51,432 bases of DNA from the NCBI RefSeq assembly GCF_008304605.1, contig NZ_PIJY01000013.1, positions 1-51,432 of the forward strand, read 5' to 3'. The notes beneath the pieces are model-generated. The model saw nothing but the letters and a program-made list of their open reading frames with translations. It did no database searches and had not been told where the DNA came from. Shown here in pieces: positions 25,141-33,969 of the stretch. The translations under genes and the position numbers were made by a program. Position 1 is the stretch's first letter. Each line of letters opens with the position of its first letter. Origin of the DNA: Oceanobacillus polygoni (GTDB lineage: Bacteria > Bacillota > Bacilli > Bacillales > Amphibacillaceae).

Positions 25141-25326
25141 TCATCCTTTATTTGACCAAAGCGGAACTAAAATTGCACCTAAAACCGCTGTGAAATACGG
25201 TAAGTATTTGATACCAATTGGCTCATTTAATAACATAAATCCTACAATACCAATAAAGCTAGATAGGGCAACACCTGAAATAAATCCTCCAAAAACCCCT
25301 ACAATTATAGCTAACATTACCTTCAT
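25141..25326 (-). CDS. Small membrane protein (DUF5957-like)
   Basis: A 61-aa hydrophobic protein with two predicted helices: VMLAIIVGVFGGFISGVAL and, after FMLLNEPIG, YLPYFTAVLGAILVPLW. The pattern resembles the DUF5957 family of bacilli. Its AAAGGAG site lies inside the end of the upstream gene, so the two are translated together. Function unknown. Confidence 0.65.
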   Translation of the reverse strand: MKVMLAIIVGVFGGFISGVALSSFIGIVGFMLLNEPIGIKYLPYFTAVLGAILVPLWSNKG

Positions 25327-25327
25327 C

Positions 25328-25726
25328 TTATTTAACTCCTTTCTTATTTGAGATTAATTTAACCGTTTCGATTACGACAACGAATGCAATAACAAATAAA
25401 ACTATAGCAATAACTGGATGTAATGCGGCAATCCACGGGAGTTTTGCTGCCATGTTACCAGTGAAGTACATCGCAAAAACCGAGGTAAGCAGCCCAAAAA
25501 CAGCGCCATAAGCCCAACGCGGCATCGCTCCCATCCATGCAAACAGAAGCATAAATAATGGGATATTAAATCCAAATAAATGAATGAGTGTGATGTGCTT
25601 TATCCAGTGGACTGGACTTGCAAATATAGCTAAACCAGCCAGGAAAATTTGTGCTATCACTCCAATTAAAAATAAAATGGCTAATACAAGAAAAATGTTT
25701 TTTCCAATTTGTTTTCTTCGATTCAA
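25328..25726 (-). CDS. Four-helix membrane protein (DUF6220-like)
   Basis: A 132-aa protein with four hydrophobic segments. Helix 1 ends GVIAQIFLAGLAIF, then W..H....H in HWIKHITLIHLFGF and IAALHPVIAIVLF near the end; conserved histidines near helix ends are the mark of the DUF6220 family. The start is TTG, 9 bases after GGAGG. It forms a two-gene unit with the 61-aa protein. Function unknown. Confidence 0.7.
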   Translation of the reverse strand: MNRRKQIGKNIFLVLAILFLIGVIAQIFLAGLAIFASPVHWIKHITLIHLFGFNIPLFMLLFAWMGAMPRWAYGAVFGLLTSVFAMYFTGNMAAKLPWIAALHPVIAIVLFVIAFVVVIETVKLISNKKGVK

Positions 25727-25821
25727 TTAAGAACGCCTCCTTCTAATCAGCTTTCTATAGCATAGAAGACAATTCTAAATGAACGATTAGCTAATTATTA
25801 AAAATTCCTTAAATCAAAAAA

Positions 25822-25852
25822 ATCGCCGGAGCACGGTTAGAACTCCAACGAT
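25822..25852 (-). terminator. Terminator after response regulator
   Basis: ATCGCCGGAG (25822-25831) pairs with CTCCAACGAT (25843-25852) with two G-U pairs; A run on the left gives the U tract. Confidence 0.8.
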
Positions 25853-25855
25853 GTT

Positions 25856-26545
25856 TTATAGGAAACGATAGCCGACACCCCAAATGGTTTCGATAAATTT
25901 TGGTTTAGAAGGATTTTCCTCAACCTTTTCTCTAATCTTTCGAATGTGAACCGTGACCGTTGAGATATCTCCCATCGAGTCATAGCCCCAAATTCGTTCA
26001 AAAAGATGTTCCTTCGTAAACACATGATTTGGATTTTGCGCTAGAAAGGTTAGAAGATCAAACTCCTTTGCTGTAAATGACTTTTCCTCTTCATTTATAA
26101 AAACCCTCCGTGACCGCTGATCGATTTGTAAACCTCTTACATGGATGTCTTGATCTGCTTGATTACGATTAACAAGCCGATTATACCTCGCTATGTGTGC
26201 CTTCACTCTTGCAACAAGCTCATTCGGGTTAAACGGCTTCACAATATAATCATCTGCTCCACGATCAAACCCTTTTATTTTATCAATATCTTCCTTTCTT
26301 GCCGTAACCATTAGAATCGGGATATCTTTCCTTTCCCTAATTCGCTGACATAGCTCAAATCCATCAATTCCTGGAAGCATGAGATCCAGTAAAATTAAAT
26401 CATAGGTTTCACTTAACGCTTTTTCCAAACCTTCTTCTCCTGTTAATGCAATATCACTTGAAAATCCGCTCACTTCTAAATAATCACGTTCTAATTCTGC
26501 AATTGCTTTCTCATCTTCAATGATTAATATAGTCGGCAAGACCAT
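25856..26545 (-). CDS. OmpR-family response regulator (second system)
   Basis: A 229-aa regulator with receiver (ILIIEDEKAIAELERDYLE, D54 in LILLDLMLPG, lysine in YIVKPF) and a C-terminal winged helix ending ETIWGVGYRFL. The frame is open upstream, but the ATG at 26545 has an AAAGGGGAA site. It overlaps the kinase gene by 29 bases. The kinase is upstream, which is the less common order. Target genes unknown. Confidence 0.92.
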   Translation of the reverse strand: MVLPTILIIEDEKAIAELERDYLEVSGFSSDIALTGEEGLEKALSETYDLILLDLMLPGIDGFELCQRIRERKDIPILMVTARKEDIDKIKGFDRGADDYIVKPFNPNELVARVKAHIARYNRLVNRNQADQDIHVRGLQIDQRSRRVFINEEEKSFTAKEFDLLTFLAQNPNHVFTKEHLFERIWGYDSMGDISTVTVHIRKIREKVEENPSKPKFIETIWGVGYRFL

Positions 26546-27623
26546 TTCCCCTTTCTTTTGGTAAAGCAACACATACGGTAGTCCCCTCACCTAATTTACT
26601 TTTTGCCCAAATCTTTCCTCCATGCTCCTTCACAATTCGTTTTACAATGGCGAGCCCAAGACCACTGCCTCCGGTTGCTGTATTTCTCGAGGCATCCGCT
26701 CGGTAGAAACGGTCAAATATATGGTCGATGGCCTCTTCTGAGATTCCACTTCCATTATCTTTTATTTCTACAATGACTTGTTCATCCTCAGATTTCAGCT
26801 GGATACTTAATTGTTTTTGTGACTTATCCATATATTTCACACTGTTTTGAACGATATTCATGATGACACGCTTCAATTGTTCTCGATCCGCTCTTATCAT
26901 ATAATCCTGATCCTGTTCCACCATATAGGTTAATTGCTCGTCACCCTGTACAAATTCATAGCGAAACTCGTCGACGAAGTCAGCTAAAAATGCTTGTAAA
27001 TCTAACGCTTCATAATGAAATGGAACCTGCTGCAAATCGAGTTTGGAATACAAAAAGAGTGCATCAATTAAATAATTCATATCATTTGTTTTCTCTTGAA
27101 TGATCTCCATATAGCGATCCACTTTTTCCGGCGTATTCGCAACTCCATCACGAATCCCAGTAATATAGCCTTTAATCGACGTCATTGGTGTTTTCAAATC
27201 ATGAGAAATGCTTGCAATCAATTCTCTGCGATCTTCATCATATTGCGCTTGAATCTCTTGAGATTTCTTTAGCTGTTCTCTCATTCTTTCAAACGTTTCC
27301 GCTAAGCGACTAACTTCATCTTTGCCCTTTACCTCAATCATGTTGTCAAGATTTCCATTACTAATTTCCTTTGCAGCTTCAGATAGCTTATTAATTGGTT
27401 TAATAATACTCTTCGCTACAACGTAAGTTAATAATCCATTCGTAACAATTAAAACGATAACCATACCAACAAACCTAAGTGTGATAAACAGCTCCGTCCA
27501 ATTCTCACCCACATTTCGATAGAGAAGAATAGTAGCCAAAACGATTTCAATTAAAAAGAACGCACAAATTGGCAGTGCAATCATCATGATATTTGATAAA
27601 ATTAATCGTTTTTTAATGGTCAT
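26517..27623 (-). CDS. Sensor histidine kinase (second system)
   Basis: A 368-aa kinase with two helices (12-36 and 50-71) and almost no extracytoplasmic sensor region (about 14 aa), so it should sense within the membrane or through another protein. HAMP follows, then H141 in SISHDLKTPMTSI, N box QNSVKYMDKS, G1 DNGSGISEEA, F box FDRFYRAD and G2 GSGLGLAIVK. It resembles the intramembrane-sensing kinases of bacilli in layout, though it is not next to a Bce-type transporter. Strong AAAAGGAG site at the start. Confidence 0.9.
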   Translation of the reverse strand: MTIKKRLILSNIMMIALPICAFFLIEIVLATILLYRNVGENWTELFITLRFVGMVIVLIVTNGLLTYVVAKSIIKPINKLSEAAKEISNGNLDNMIEVKGKDEVSRLAETFERMREQLKKSQEIQAQYDEDRRELIASISHDLKTPMTSIKGYITGIRDGVANTPEKVDRYMEIIQEKTNDMNYLIDALFLYSKLDLQQVPFHYEALDLQAFLADFVDEFRYEFVQGDEQLTYMVEQDQDYMIRADREQLKRVIMNIVQNSVKYMDKSQKQLSIQLKSEDEQVIVEIKDNGSGISEEAIDHIFDRFYRADASRNTATGGSGLGLAIVKRIVKEHGGKIWAKSKLGEGTTVCVALPKERGNGLADYINH

Positions 27624-27777
27624 TATGTATCAACTCCTTTTAAATCCACAGGAAGCATATCACAGCATTCTTAATTTTTTCTTAAATCCATGTCATTTTA
27701 TAAATAAATGCATCCTAAAAGACTGCACAAACGATATCCCACCTTGATTCATACTCTAAAGAAAGGGGGGTATCATG

Positions 27778-27981
27778 ATGAATCAACTCGCTTTACTCTT
27801 TCTTACAGCAATCTTGAGTGGCTTTGCATTAATCGTTGTAACGTCGTTAGCAGCTTCATTTATTACGTCGACGGCGATCGTCAATTTCTTAATTGCTGTA
27901 GGAGCAATTGCTGTTATCGTATTTGCCTTTGCAGTGCTTTATTTAGCCATTAAAGCTCTATTTCATAAAAATTGGATGTAG
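27778..27981 (+). CDS. Small two-helix membrane protein
   Basis: A 67-aa protein with two hydrophobic helices (LALLFLTAILSGFALIVVTS and an Ile/Ala/Val-rich second) and a short basic end HKNW. ATG codons at 27775 and 27778 are both possible; the second is 7 bases from AAAGGGGGG. Divergent from the kinase-regulator operon. Family not recognised; the good ribosome site supports it as a gene. Confidence 0.6.
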   Translation: MNQLALLFLTAILSGFALIVVTSLAASFITSTAIVNFLIAVGAIAVIVFAFAVLYLAIKALFHKNWM

Positions 27982-28103
27982 CTAACAAACAGCACAGTGG
28001 GCAGGTTTAGTAGCTTGTCCATTACATAGTCATCAAATGCTTTACTTCTATTCTAATAACCTCCATTCGTTTAGTTTTATAAACCTCGCTATAAACTATT
28101 CTC

Positions 28104-28132
28104 TTGACACTTCTTTCAAACCAGTGTATCTT
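28104..28132 (+). promoter_or_regulatory. Promoter of tcyP
   Basis: TTGACA (28104-28109), 17 bases, TATCTT (28127-28132). Downstream, TTATCGGAATTATA near 28152-28165 may be a site for the cysteine regulator CymR; this is inferred. Confidence 0.6.
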
Positions 28133-28241
28133 AATTTAAGTCATACTAATGTTATCGGAATTATATGCTAGAATAATATAAGCTTGCATGCATATAATCA
28201 TCCAACAACAGGAATAACATCAATGAGGAGGTTTTAGCAAA

Positions 28242-29636
28242 ATGGACTCTATTTATATTTTATTAAATATCGTAGTATTATTAGCACTTATCGGTTTACT
28301 AATATGGATGCAGAAAAAGCATTTTTCTTTTACAAAGCGTGTATTCACTGGTTTAGGAACAGGGATCGTTCTTGGTGCATTATTACAATTAATTTATGGT
28401 ACTGGCTCTGAAGTTTTAACGGAAACAACGGAGTGGTACAGCATTGTTGGGCGAGGCTATATTAGTTTCCTCATGATGATTGTCGTACCTATTGTTATGG
28501 TTTCCATCATCCAATCCATTATTAATTTAGAAAAGACCGCAGAACTTGGTAAGATGTCTGCATGGATTATCGGAATCCTAATCTCGACCACGATGGTTGC
28601 TGCTTTAATCGGAATTGGAACAGCAGTCGTATTTGACCTGAATGCCGAACAAATCGAAATGGGGCAAGCAGAGTCAGAGCGTGCCACATCGTTAGAAACA
28701 CGGTTGGGGGAAGTGGAAGAACAATCGACACCACAACGAATTCTTAATTTCATTCCAGCTAATATTTTCTTAGATATGACTGGAGAAAGACCAACATCAG
28801 TTATTGCTATTGTTATTTTCTCTATTATTGTTGGAATCGCAGTACTCGGTATTCGCAGGAAAAATCCAGAGCAAGCAGAAATGTTCACGAAAATGGTGAA
28901 TGCAGTCTATGCCGTTGTCATGCGTATCGTAACATTAGTGTTACGCTTAACTCCATTCGGAATTTTAGCGTTAATGGCTAATACTGTAGCAAGTACGAAC
29001 TTTGCAGGTATCCTAGAGCTTGGGAAGTTTGTTATTGCTTCCTATGTTGCATTGCTTATCATGTTCATTCTTCATTTAGTTTTAGTCGGAGCATTTGGTT
29101 TAAATCCGTTAACGTATTTAAGAAAAGCAATTCCAGTGTTAGGATTCGCATTTACATCACGTTCTAGTGCAGGAACAATTCCATTGAATATTCAAGCACA
29201 GAAAAATTCACTTGGTGTTGAACAAGGTGTTGCCAATATGTCTGCTTCATTTGGAGCTACAATGGGACAAAATGGCTGTGCAGGAATCTACCCTGCTATG
29301 CTAGCTGTCATGATTGCACCAAGTCTCGATATTAATCCTCTTTCACCAGGATTTATTATCCAATTGGTTCTCATTATCGGGATTAGCTCATTTGGTGTCG
29401 CTGGTGTTGGTGGTGGAGCAACTTTCGCCGCAATCATCGTTCTTTCATCAATGGGTATGCCAGTAGCATTAGCCGGGCTGTTAATTTCAATCGAAGCATT
29501 TATCGATATGGGGCGTACAGCATTAAATGTTAATGGAAGTATGGTTTCTGGAACATTAACATCACGAATCTTAAAGAACTTGAATCTAAAGAAATTTAAT
29601 GATAAAAACGCAATTGAAGAAAATGTATCGCTTTAA
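28242..29636 (+). CDS. tcyP: L-cystine symporter TcyP
   Basis: A 464-aa sodium symporter of the dicarboxylate/amino acid:cation symporter family, in the branch of Bacillus TcyP that imports L-cystine. Length matches (463 aa). It has FLMMIVVPIVMVSIIQSI, the serine-rich loop FTSRSSAGTIPLNIQ, GATMGQNGCAGIYPAML and the late DMGRTALNVNGS motif. Compared with GltP, the substrate loop differs (RSSAGT instead of SSSETV). GAGGAGG at the start, strong terminator after. Likely controlled by sulfur supply. Confidence 0.93.
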   Translation: MDSIYILLNIVVLLALIGLLIWMQKKHFSFTKRVFTGLGTGIVLGALLQLIYGTGSEVLTETTEWYSIVGRGYISFLMMIVVPIVMVSIIQSIINLEKTAELGKMSAWIIGILISTTMVAALIGIGTAVVFDLNAEQIEMGQAESERATSLETRLGEVEEQSTPQRILNFIPANIFLDMTGERPTSVIAIVIFSIIVGIAVLGIRRKNPEQAEMFTKMVNAVYAVVMRIVTLVLRLTPFGILALMANTVASTNFAGILELGKFVIASYVALLIMFILHLVLVGAFGLNPLTYLRKAIPVLGFAFTSRSSAGTIPLNIQAQKNSLGVEQGVANMSASFGATMGQNGCAGIYPAMLAVMIAPSLDINPLSPGFIIQLVLIIGISSFGVAGVGGGATFAAIIVLSSMGMPVALAGLLISIEAFIDMGRTALNVNGSMVSGTLTSRILKNLNLKKFNDKNAIEENVSL

Positions 29637-29640
29637 TTTG

Positions 29641-29672
29641 AAAAGCCGTTCCCATGAGGAACGGCTTTTTTA
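29641..29672 (+). terminator. Terminator of tcyP
   Basis: AAAAGCCGTTCC pairs with GGAACGGCTTTT across CATGA, followed by T residues. Confidence 0.9.
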
Positions 29673-29844
29673 TTGAATTAAAATAAGTTCCTTACAAACT
29701 TCACCTTGTTGCCAAACCTCCATTTCCCTTTTCACATCACATTCTCATCCAATTCTAATCTCTTTCACATTGGTATCTTATACGAGAGTTATAGAATGGT
29801 TTTTAGAGGTTGTTCACGTACTTTTAGTAAGGAGGATGTAACAT

Positions 29845-30603
29845 ATGGCAATTGAAATTTTTAGAAGGAAAGAGCAAAAGTATTTAATTACAACTGCGCA
29901 ATATGAAGAATTAATTCAGCAAATCTCACCTTACATGCGACCTGACAAGTTTGGTGAGAATGGGAAGTACACGGTTACTAGCCTATACTTCGAGAGTGAT
30001 GATCACAAAATTTACTTCGAAACAAAGAACAAACTGAAGTATCGGCAAAAGCTTCGTTTACGGATCTACGATGATACCGACATTCACGGGACTGCGTTTT
30101 TTGAAGTAAAACAAAAGCATAAAAAAGTCGTCAATAAAAGACGGATGCTGCTCCCATTATCCGAAGCTTACCGTTATATCAATCGACAGGAGCATAGTCT
30201 AGATAATTATGAGGGCTCGAATATACAAGTACTTCGTGAAATTGATTATTTCCGCAACTTATATAACTTAGAACCCGAAATGGTCGTTAGTTATGATCGC
30301 CATGCACTGCATTGTATAACGGACCCCGATTTGCGGATCACCTTTGATTTTAACCTGCGATGCAGAAATGATGATCTTTCTTTGGAAAACGGTGCATATG
30401 GCGAGAATTTCATTGACTCCGATCTCGTTGTACTCGAAGTAAAAGTGAATGACAGTGTTCCACTATGGCTCACTCGCATCTTACAATATCTAAATTGCGA
30501 ACAAAGAAGTGCATCAAAATTTTGTACCAGTCTGGAATTGTTAAAAAATCCAACACTTCCAAATGGAGCAGTTAAAGAAAATGTAACAGTAGGAGGAATT
30601 TAA
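29845..30603 (+). CDS. VTC-domain protein (polyphosphate polymerase-like)
   Basis: A 252-aa protein that is nearly all VTC/TTM tunnel domain. Seen: FRRKEQKYLI at the start (basic and acidic residues of the tunnel), SLYFESDD, KLRLRIYDD, FFEVKQKHKKVVNKRR (phosphate-binding Lys/Arg) and VVLEVKVNDSVP. In yeast this domain makes polyphosphate from ATP; in bacteria it often stands beside a DUF4956 membrane protein, as here, where the next gene begins 2 bases later. Polyphosphate formation at the membrane is the best guess; no SPX domain is present. Confidence 0.88.
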   Translation: MAIEIFRRKEQKYLITTAQYEELIQQISPYMRPDKFGENGKYTVTSLYFESDDHKIYFETKNKLKYRQKLRLRIYDDTDIHGTAFFEVKQKHKKVVNKRRMLLPLSEAYRYINRQEHSLDNYEGSNIQVLREIDYFRNLYNLEPEMVVSYDRHALHCITDPDLRITFDFNLRCRNDDLSLENGAYGENFIDSDLVVLEVKVNDSVPLWLTRILQYLNCEQRSASKFCTSLELLKNPTLPNGAVKENVTVGGI

Positions 30604-30604
30604 A

Positions 30605-31273
30605 ATGGAGACATTATTTCAAATTAACGGCAATGAATCGACTATTTTCATGAGTCTATTAGCGATGGCAATCGCAACTATCTTGAGTATTGTTATTACA
30701 AAAGTATATCAAATCACATTTACGGGGGATCGATACTCCCAGAATTTTGTCCATACAATTATTATTATGAGTGTTGTTGTATCCGTTGTTATGAATGTTG
30801 TGAGCGGAAATGCTGGGGTTGCATTTGGATTATTCGCTGTATTTTCTTTAATTCGTTTTAGAAGCGCGGTTACAGATGCGAAGGATATTGCCTATATCTT
30901 CTTTGGGCTATCGGTCGGCATGACGAGTGGTCTCTATCAATTTGATTTGGCGATTATTTTAACGTTTTTTGCTAGTATCTTATTTTACTTGCTTTATAAA
31001 TTTGAATATGGAAAAGGAAAAGATACACAAATTTTAAAAGTGACCGTCCCGGAAAACCTGAATCATGAAAATCTGCTTGATGATGTTTTTCAGCAGTTTA
31101 CGATTAGCCATTCCTTACGTCAGGTTGAGACAACGAATCTGGGCACGATGATTATGTACACCTACGCTATCCGCAGTAGAAATGAAGCGAATGACAAAGA
31201 CTTACTTGACCGGATTCGAGAGAAGAATGCGAATCTAAAGGTTTCCCTAACGTATATGGAAAATCAAGACTAA
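30605..31273 (+). CDS. DUF4956 membrane protein
   Basis: A 222-aa protein with four helices in residues 15-135 and a soluble tail. GLFAVFSLIRFRSAVTDAKD between helices is the DUF4956 hallmark, and IAYIFFGLSVGMTSG follows. The C-terminal 80 aa look like a small alpha/beta domain. It probably anchors the VTC enzyme and may form the product channel, by analogy with the yeast VTC membrane part. Terminator follows. Confidence 0.88.
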   Translation: METLFQINGNESTIFMSLLAMAIATILSIVITKVYQITFTGDRYSQNFVHTIIIMSVVVSVVMNVVSGNAGVAFGLFAVFSLIRFRSAVTDAKDIAYIFFGLSVGMTSGLYQFDLAIILTFFASILFYLLYKFEYGKGKDTQILKVTVPENLNHENLLDDVFQQFTISHSLRQVETTNLGTMIMYTYAIRSRNEANDKDLLDRIREKNANLKVSLTYMENQD

Positions 31274-31280
31274 ATTAAAA

Positions 31281-31307
31281 ATACACGTCAGCTCGATTGA
31301 CGTGTAT
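31281..31307 (+). terminator. Terminator of VTC-DUF4956 operon
   Basis: ATACACGTCA (31281-31290) pairs with TGACGTGTAT (31298-31307). Confidence 0.8.
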
Positions 31308-31343
31308 TCATTCGTCTAGAATATATTGTAATTCCCATCCATC

Positions 31344-31402
31344 CTATTCACCACGCAATGCTTCAACTGGTTGTATCTGAATTAATGAAGTGACGGGACC
31401 TC
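31344..31402 (-). pseudogene. C-terminal scar of an FtsX/MacB-type ABC permease
   Basis: Read on the minus strand the last codons are GPVTSLIQIQPVEALRGE-stop, the characteristic end of FtsX/MacB-like permeases. Nothing upstream continues the frame; the transporter terminator at 31409-31440 and the TRAP gene begin directly. It is the leftover of a deleted gene. Confidence 0.7.
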
Positions 31403-31408
31403 AAACAA

Positions 31409-31440
31409 AAGCCCAAGTTCTGTTTACTAAACTTGGGCTT
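31409..31440 (-). terminator. Terminator of TAXI TRAP operon
   Basis: AAGCCCAAGTT (31409-31419) pairs with AACTTGGGCTT (31430-31440), 22 bases past the permease stop. Confidence 0.8.
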
Positions 31441-31462
31441 AGAAGCTTTTGGCGTGATTTCT

Positions 31463-33499
31463 TTATCCTGAATGAGTTTTGTTCCCTTGCGAAAGAGCAG
31501 CTGGAGGCTCTTTTTTACTTTGGATATAGTTTAATAGATAAATCGCAATAATAATTGTGTATCCAATTATATCGGTAATCAATTCCGGGACGATCAAAAG
31601 TAATGAACCGATCCCAAGTATCAGCCGAGTTATGACGCTTAAGTGTGTTTTAATATACCCCTCAACTGCAGCACTAATTGCAATTACTGCTACGGAAGAG
31701 CTGATAAGAACGACAATGATATCTGGTATCGCTGCAAACGGAAATTCTGTTGCATTGGCCGGCAATCCAGTTGGATCAATCAAGAGCATTGCGGGTGCAT
31801 AAACAAATATGAACGGAACGATGAACCCTGCTATGGATAACCTCAGCGATATAAAACCAGTTTTCATCGGGTCGCCTCCTGCCAGTCCAGAGGCAGCAAA
31901 GGAGGCCAATGCAACAGGTGGCGTGATGTTGGCAAAAATACCAAAATAGAATACAAACAAATGAGCAATTAAAATTGGAACATCAAACGCTGCAAGAGCA
32001 GGAGCAGCCATTGTAGCCGTAATAATATAGGCTGGAATGGATGGCAAGCCCATTCCTAAAACAATCGAGGCAAGCATGGTTAAGATTAACGTTAGCATCA
32101 ATGAACCAGCACCAAGACTAGTAATTGCAGAGGTCAATGTTGCTCCAAAACCGGTTAAGTTAACGACACCAATAACAATACCAACAACACCACAGGCGAT
32201 AATCGTCGATAGCGCTTGTCTCGTTCCAGTTTCTAATGCCACCAGAATATCTTTAACATTCATTCTGGTATGTTTTCTAAACCAAGATACAATGACGGTG
32301 ACAACTATTGTATAAAAAGCAGCATAAGAAACAGGTACACCAGAAAAGAGCATAATAATCAACGTAATTAGTGGTATCGTTAAATGCCAGCCTTCCTTCA
32401 ATACTTTCTTTACTTGAGGAAGATCAGCTTTTGGTAAGCCTCTTAAGTTTGCACGTCCGGCACGGTAATGAACCTGCATGATACTACTTAAGAAAAATAA
32501 CAGTGCTGGAATGATTGCAGAAAGAGCTATCGTTCCATACGATATACCGGTTGTTTCTGCCATAATAAATGCACTTGCTCCCATAATAGGAGGTAAAATT
32601 TGTCCACCTATCGAGGAACTGGCTTCAACAGCTCCTGAAAAGTTTTTATCATAACCAATTTTTTTCATTAAAGGTATTGTAAATGCACCTGTACTAACAA
32701 CATTCCCAACAGCAGAACCGTTGACCGAACCCATAAAGGCACTTGAAATAACAGCTACCTTCGCTGGTCCACCTTGTTTATGACCGGCTAACGCAAGGGC
32801 CAGATCATTGAAAAATTGTCCCATTCCTGATTTTGCTAGGAATGCCCCAAATAAAATAAACAGGAAAATAAATTGTACGGAGGCACCAATAGCCGTAGAA
32901 AAAAGGCCTTCTGTTTTCGTATAAAGTTGACCGAAAATGTCGGCTAAATCAAAGGGTCTTGTTAATAACATCCTCGGAAGCCAATCCTGATGACTAAAGA
33001 AAGGATACATGAGGAATAGCAATGCTAATATAGGTAAAACCCAACCTGTAACTCGGCGTGCAGCTTCAAATACTAAGGTTACGGTCAAGATTGCCATCAT
33101 AATATCCGTCGTACTCGCCATCCCGCCTCGTGTTGTTACAATATCCTGATAGACAACAAACAAATAAGTACAAGAGGCGATACTTAGTCCAAAAAGAATC
33201 CAATCATAAAAAGGTATCTTCGTACGGTCTTGCTTTTTAAACGTTGGATAGAGTAGAAACACCATTGCCAACCCAAACATTAAATGAAAATTACGTTGCA
33301 GAAGGGTAGGTAGCGGGTTAAACGTAATATATAAATGAAATAAGGCATAACCAATCGCTAGAATGCTAAAAAACCACACAATACCCTTGTTGTTCCATTT
33401 TCGTACATTCGATTCCAAATCGAACTTTTCGAGTACCTTTTGTACTTGCTCTTGTGAAATCTCAGGATCGGCTGTTGGATTCAACTTATCATCTTTCAT
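31463..33499 (-). CDS. TRAP transporter fused permease (TAXI type)
   Basis: A 678-aa membrane protein in which the small (4TM) and large (12TM) TRAP subunits are fused, the form found with TAXI binding proteins. It has a hydrophilic N-terminus (about 45 aa), many helices, and the landmarks SAFMGSVNGSAVGNVVSTG, GGQILPPIMGASAFIMAE and GMGLPSIPAYI of the large-subunit part. It overlaps the DUF1850 gene by 4 bases. Substrate of TAXI systems is mostly unknown; glutamate and alpha-ketoglutarate are known cases. Confidence 0.93.
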   Translation of the reverse strand: MKDDKLNPTADPEISQEQVQKVLEKFDLESNVRKWNNKGIVWFFSILAIGYALFHLYITFNPLPTLLQRNFHLMFGLAMVFLLYPTFKKQDRTKIPFYDWILFGLSIASCTYLFVVYQDIVTTRGGMASTTDIMMAILTVTLVFEAARRVTGWVLPILALLFLMYPFFSHQDWLPRMLLTRPFDLADIFGQLYTKTEGLFSTAIGASVQFIFLFILFGAFLAKSGMGQFFNDLALALAGHKQGGPAKVAVISSAFMGSVNGSAVGNVVSTGAFTIPLMKKIGYDKNFSGAVEASSSIGGQILPPIMGASAFIMAETTGISYGTIALSAIIPALLFFLSSIMQVHYRAGRANLRGLPKADLPQVKKVLKEGWHLTIPLITLIIMLFSGVPVSYAAFYTIVVTVIVSWFRKHTRMNVKDILVALETGTRQALSTIIACGVVGIVIGVVNLTGFGATLTSAITSLGAGSLMLTLILTMLASIVLGMGLPSIPAYIITATMAAPALAAFDVPILIAHLFVFYFGIFANITPPVALASFAASGLAGGDPMKTGFISLRLSIAGFIVPFIFVYAPAMLLIDPTGLPANATEFPFAAIPDIIVVLISSSVAVIAISAAVEGYIKTHLSVITRLILGIGSLLLIVPELITDIIGYTIIIAIYLLNYIQSKKEPPAALSQGNKTHSG

Positions 33500-33969
33500 A
33501 AAAAATCACCCCTTATGTATTCCCAAATAGGTAAATTCCGTGTTTTCATAATGACATTTTCGTATTGATCAAAATATCGGTATAAAGGTACTTCGCGACC
33601 ACTGAAAAACAGCGTGGTTTGTACATATTTAGAAATTGTTAAATTTAATTCCTCATAATCAATATGGACTTCCATATTAATAAAACCATTCTCAGTTGAA
33701 GTTTCCTTTGCCTGATAAGGTGTTCCAGCACCATATGTTTTAAAATGCGTTTCTGTTAAAAGGATTTTCCGATCTTGCCTTTGATACCTTTCAAACCATT
33801 CTTCTTTTTCAATCGAATGAATCCAACCTAAAACAAACTCATCATCATTTATAAAAAAAGAGGTATTATCACCTGCTACTTCGATGACAGGAATACGATA
33901 GAACAGAAGAAAAGAGAGCACGATTAGAAACGCGCTCCCAATCCAGATTCGTTTTTTCTTATTGCTCAT
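33496..33969 (-). CDS. DUF1850 protein of the TAXI TRAP system
   Basis: A 157-aa protein with one N-terminal helix (IWIGSAFLIVLSFLLFYRI) and an outside domain with FVLGWIHSIEKEEWFERY, the DUF1850 signature. This family is found almost only between TAXI binding protein and fused permease genes. A longer start (34023) is open but lacks a ribosome site; the ATG at 33969 overlaps the upstream gene by 11 bases. Role in transport unknown. Confidence 0.8.
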   Translation of the reverse strand: MSNKKKRIWIGSAFLIVLSFLLFYRIPVIEVAGDNTSFFINDDEFVLGWIHSIEKEEWFERYQRQDRKILLTETHFKTYGAGTPYQAKETSTENGFINMEVHIDYEELNLTISKYVQTTLFFSGREVPLYRYFDQYENVIMKTRNLPIWEYIRGDFL

